Positions 62,483 through 64,000 of a stretch of DNA of 64,000 nucleotides are shown here, piece by piece. Under the pieces are notes generated by a model that saw only the letters and a program-made list of their open reading frames with translations, did no database searches and was not told where the DNA came from. The DNA comes from Leeuwenhoekiella sp. GTDB taxonomy: Bacteria; Bacteroidota; Bacteroidia; Flavobacteriales; Flavobacteriaceae. Where the stretch lies: NCBI GenBank assembly GCA_002708845.1, contig PAPI01000004.1, forward strand, positions 310,001 to 374,000. Direction: 5' to 3'. Position numbers and translations under genes: made by a program. Numbering within the stretch: position 1 is the first letter of the stretch; each line of letters begins with the position of its first letter.

Positions 62483-63012
62483 TAGATCAAAACTATAAGT
62501 TCTGACAACATACAACGTCCACCTGGAGCGAACGACGCATCTTTCAATTCAGAATCTTTGTCCGTCATATTATCATAGTCTGGTTTTTGTTTAACAAAAC
62601 TTCCATCACGATAATAGGCTTCAGTATCAAAGACTCCCAGATTGCTTTCTTTAGGAAGGTGATGTAGTCGGCGTCTAAATACTAGGGTTTGTGATTCTGA
62701 TTTTTTGAATTTATTGAGATTTTTGCATTTCTTTTCTTTTGAAGTGTTGCCCAAAGCTTTCAGGTGTAAATCAATCTGGCCTGTTTCAGAATTATAAATA
62801 ACCTCTTCCAAACCTATGTTCACTGCTCCTTTGTAGTTTACAATATGACAGGTAATAGTTTTGATCTCTCGTTCTTTTGTGTGTTCTCCTGATGTGGTTT
62901 CTATTTTTGCGTAAACGGTGAAAAAAGTGCCATAAAGTTGTGAAGCATAGACCAGCTGATTCAACTGATCACATTTTTCGCCTAAATAAACAATGCTTTT
63001 AGTGTCTTTCAT
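62482..63012 (-). CDS. Unknown protein coupled to the sensor kinase
   Basis: A 176-residue protein I do not recognise. It has no signal peptide or membrane segment. It contains several cysteines (KCDQL, ITCH, KCKN, GGRCMLSE) and a charged central part (EKKCKNLNKFKKSES), with ESNLGVFDTEAYYRDGSF near the end. Its stop and the kinase start share one base (TAATG), which implies translational coupling, so it is likely relevant to the two-component system. Its composition is similar to its neighbours. Confidence 0.7.
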   Translation of the reverse strand: MKDTKSIVYLGEKCDQLNQLVYASQLYGTFFTVYAKIETTSGEHTKEREIKTITCHIVNYKGAVNIGLEEVIYNSETGQIDLHLKALGNTSKEKKCKNLNKFKKSESQTLVFRRRLHHLPKESNLGVFDTEAYYRDGSFVKQKPDYDNMTDKDSELKDASFAPGGRCMLSELIVLI

Positions 63013-63089
63013 TTTCGATGTTAAGTGTGTTTTAGCTTACTAAGTTCTGGATAATAGGAGTTTATAAAAATACCTGTTACCCGGTATAT

Positions 63090-63749
63090 TTAATTTTGCA
63101 AGGTATCTATGGTCATTAATCCCTGCGCATCTTTTACCTCCTGTTTTAAATGATCGAGGTATAGAATGCCGTTTAAATGATCTATTTCATGTTGAAAAAC
63201 CACTGCCGTAAAATCTTCAACCATTTCGATTTCGTGAGAAGCATCGGGTTTGTCGTATTCTACCAGGATCGCATAGGCACGGGAAGATAATGTGTCGCGC
63301 CGGCCGGGAATAGAGAGGCAACCTTCGGGGCAGTCCTGTTTTTTCTTAGAGTACTGTTTAATCACGGGGTTGATAATAACTTCAAACGGAAACCCGTCTT
63401 TGTCAAAACGTTGCACCCAGGCTATATTTTTAAGAATTCCTACTTGTGGCGCAGCGATACCGGCACCCAAAGAAAGGCTGTCGCGCACGGTGGCATACAT
63501 TCGTGCGATGAGGTTTTGCAGTACGGTGTCTTGAGGATCTACCTTTACATATTCACTGGGAGTACGCAGTAAAAGCGAATCACTTTCATTGGTAATTTTA
63601 AAGACCCGCATTGGAGTAACCGAGTCTGCTGCCATAATCAGTTCGGCCTGTTCAGTAGTGAATTGGGGTTGAACTTTGGGCTTCTGTTTTTTTGTTTCAC
63701 AGGCCAAAACGCAGAAGACAAATAAGGTAAAAAAGATAGTTTTTTTCAA
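63090..63749 (-). CDS. Lipoprotein peptide deformylase
   Basis: A 219-residue peptide deformylase. Motif I GAGIAAPQVG, motif II EGCLSIPG and motif III QHEIDHLNG are all intact, so metal-dependent deformylase activity is expected. Unlike cytosolic Def, it has a signal peptide ending in a lipobox (FCVLAC, Cys17), followed by a linker, so it would be exported and lipid-anchored. This is unusual, since formyl-methionine removal happens in the cytosol. A short Lys-rich stretch follows the lipobox. A second cytosolic deformylase is presumably elsewhere in the genome. Confidence 0.9.
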   Translation of the reverse strand: MKKTIFFTLFVFCVLACETKKQKPKVQPQFTTEQAELIMAADSVTPMRVFKITNESDSLLLRTPSEYVKVDPQDTVLQNLIARMYATVRDSLSLGAGIAAPQVGILKNIAWVQRFDKDGFPFEVIINPVIKQYSKKKQDCPEGCLSIPGRRDTLSSRAYAILVEYDKPDASHEIEMVEDFTAVVFQHEIDHLNGILYLDHLKQEVKDAQGLMTIDTLQN

Positions 63750-63827
63750 AATCAGGGAGTTTTAGTTTTCTAAAAATAGCATTTTAATCCCTTACCCAAC
63801 TTTTTACCAATTCGTTCTTACTGATTT

Positions 63828-64000
63828 TTAATCTGCCGTAATACTGATGTTATCGAGTTGATAGGTGCCGTCTGCGGCTTCAGCTCCACTGCCGGTATAT
63901 CTAAAAGCTACGTAGCCAGTCTCGCCTGTTGCACACGAAAGTTTCACAATGCCCGAACTGTACCAGTCACCAAAAAAATCCTGATCGCGTATTACAAAAG
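63828..64000 (-). CDS. C-terminus of a secreted protein (truncated by window)
   Basis: The minus-strand frame is open from the window edge to the TAA at 63828. It encodes DWYSSGIVKLSC, ATGETGYVAFRYTGSGAE and a final TYQLDNISITAD. The pattern of VAFRYTGSG and YQLDNISI is typical of jelly-roll (choice-of-anchor J-like) domains of secreted Bacteroidota proteins. Only 57 codons are in view, so the rest and any other domains cannot be judged. Confidence 0.7.
   Translation of the reverse strand, partial: FVIRDQDFFGDWYSSGIVKLSCATGETGYVAFRYTGSGAEAADGTYQLDNISITAD

Overview
The window reads as chromosomal DNA of a flavobacterium (Bacteroidota, family Flavobacteriaceae; genus not decidable from sequence alone). 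The evidence is a type IX secretion (T9SS) type B C-terminal domain, several Bacteroidota-typical families (DUF2480, DUF3078, DUF4286, DUF5723, choice-of-anchor B), a SUF iron-sulfur operon with DUF59 and DUF2480 genes, and promoter -7 elements of the form TAnnTTTG in front of many genes. No rRNA, phage module, CRISPR array or intact transposase was found. One tRNA (Leu, anticodon CAA) is present.

Layout. 1-3.7 kb: the 3' part of a flavin disulfide oxidoreductase, a surface SGNH hydrolase lipoprotein and a TspO-related membrane protein. 3.7-10.2 kb: the ligase-associated DNA repair set on the minus strand (exonuclease, ATP-dependent ligase, Lhr-type helicase, PdeM phosphoesterase), interrupted by a VOC protein gene and a terminator. 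10.2-10.6 kb: a repeat-rich divergent intergenic region. 10.6-24 kb: TerB-like protein, acetyltransferase, aspartate kinase, an OlsF-like bifunctional aminolipid synthase, a MarR regulator, a 2-hydroxyacid dehydrogenase, MgtE, RsmA, a TPR protein and SerS.

24-28 kb is an AT-rich cassette (tail-fibre-like protein, T9SS type B protein, two methyltransferases). On one side lies an intact HTTM membrane-protein gene; on the other lies a diverged copy of that gene's last 20 codons. This is good evidence for an insertion or recombination event. 28-33 kb: HTTM gene, ribF, pth, rplY, prs and tRNA-Leu. 33-42.4 kb: DUF427, a GreA/B-like factor, a large curlin-repeat amyloid-like protein, a GPH sugar transporter, BrnQ with a coupled 49-residue basic protein, a hydrolase and ThiL.

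42.5-45 kb: two secreted beta-propeller-like lipoproteins. 45.2-54.4 kb: the suf operon (sufA-like, B, C, D, S, E, T, DUF2480) with embedded extra genes: a metallo-beta-lactamase-fold lipoprotein, a small lipoprotein, a META lipoprotein, an SdpI-like protein, and a four-helix-bundle gene bounded by inverted repeats between sufC and sufD. 54.4-64 kb: DUF3078, HflX, an endonuclease/exonuclease/phosphatase-family protein, RDD and DUF1456 proteins, DUF5723, a NarL-type two-component pair with an upstream unknown gene, a lipoprotein peptide deformylase, and the end of a secreted protein.

The most notable observations are the HTTM-tail relic beside the AT-rich cassette, the inverted-repeat four-helix-bundle cassette inside the suf operon, the repair exonuclease with no canonical start codon, and two copies of a REP-like hairpin element. 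All function calls are from recognised motifs and family resemblance; no database search was run.
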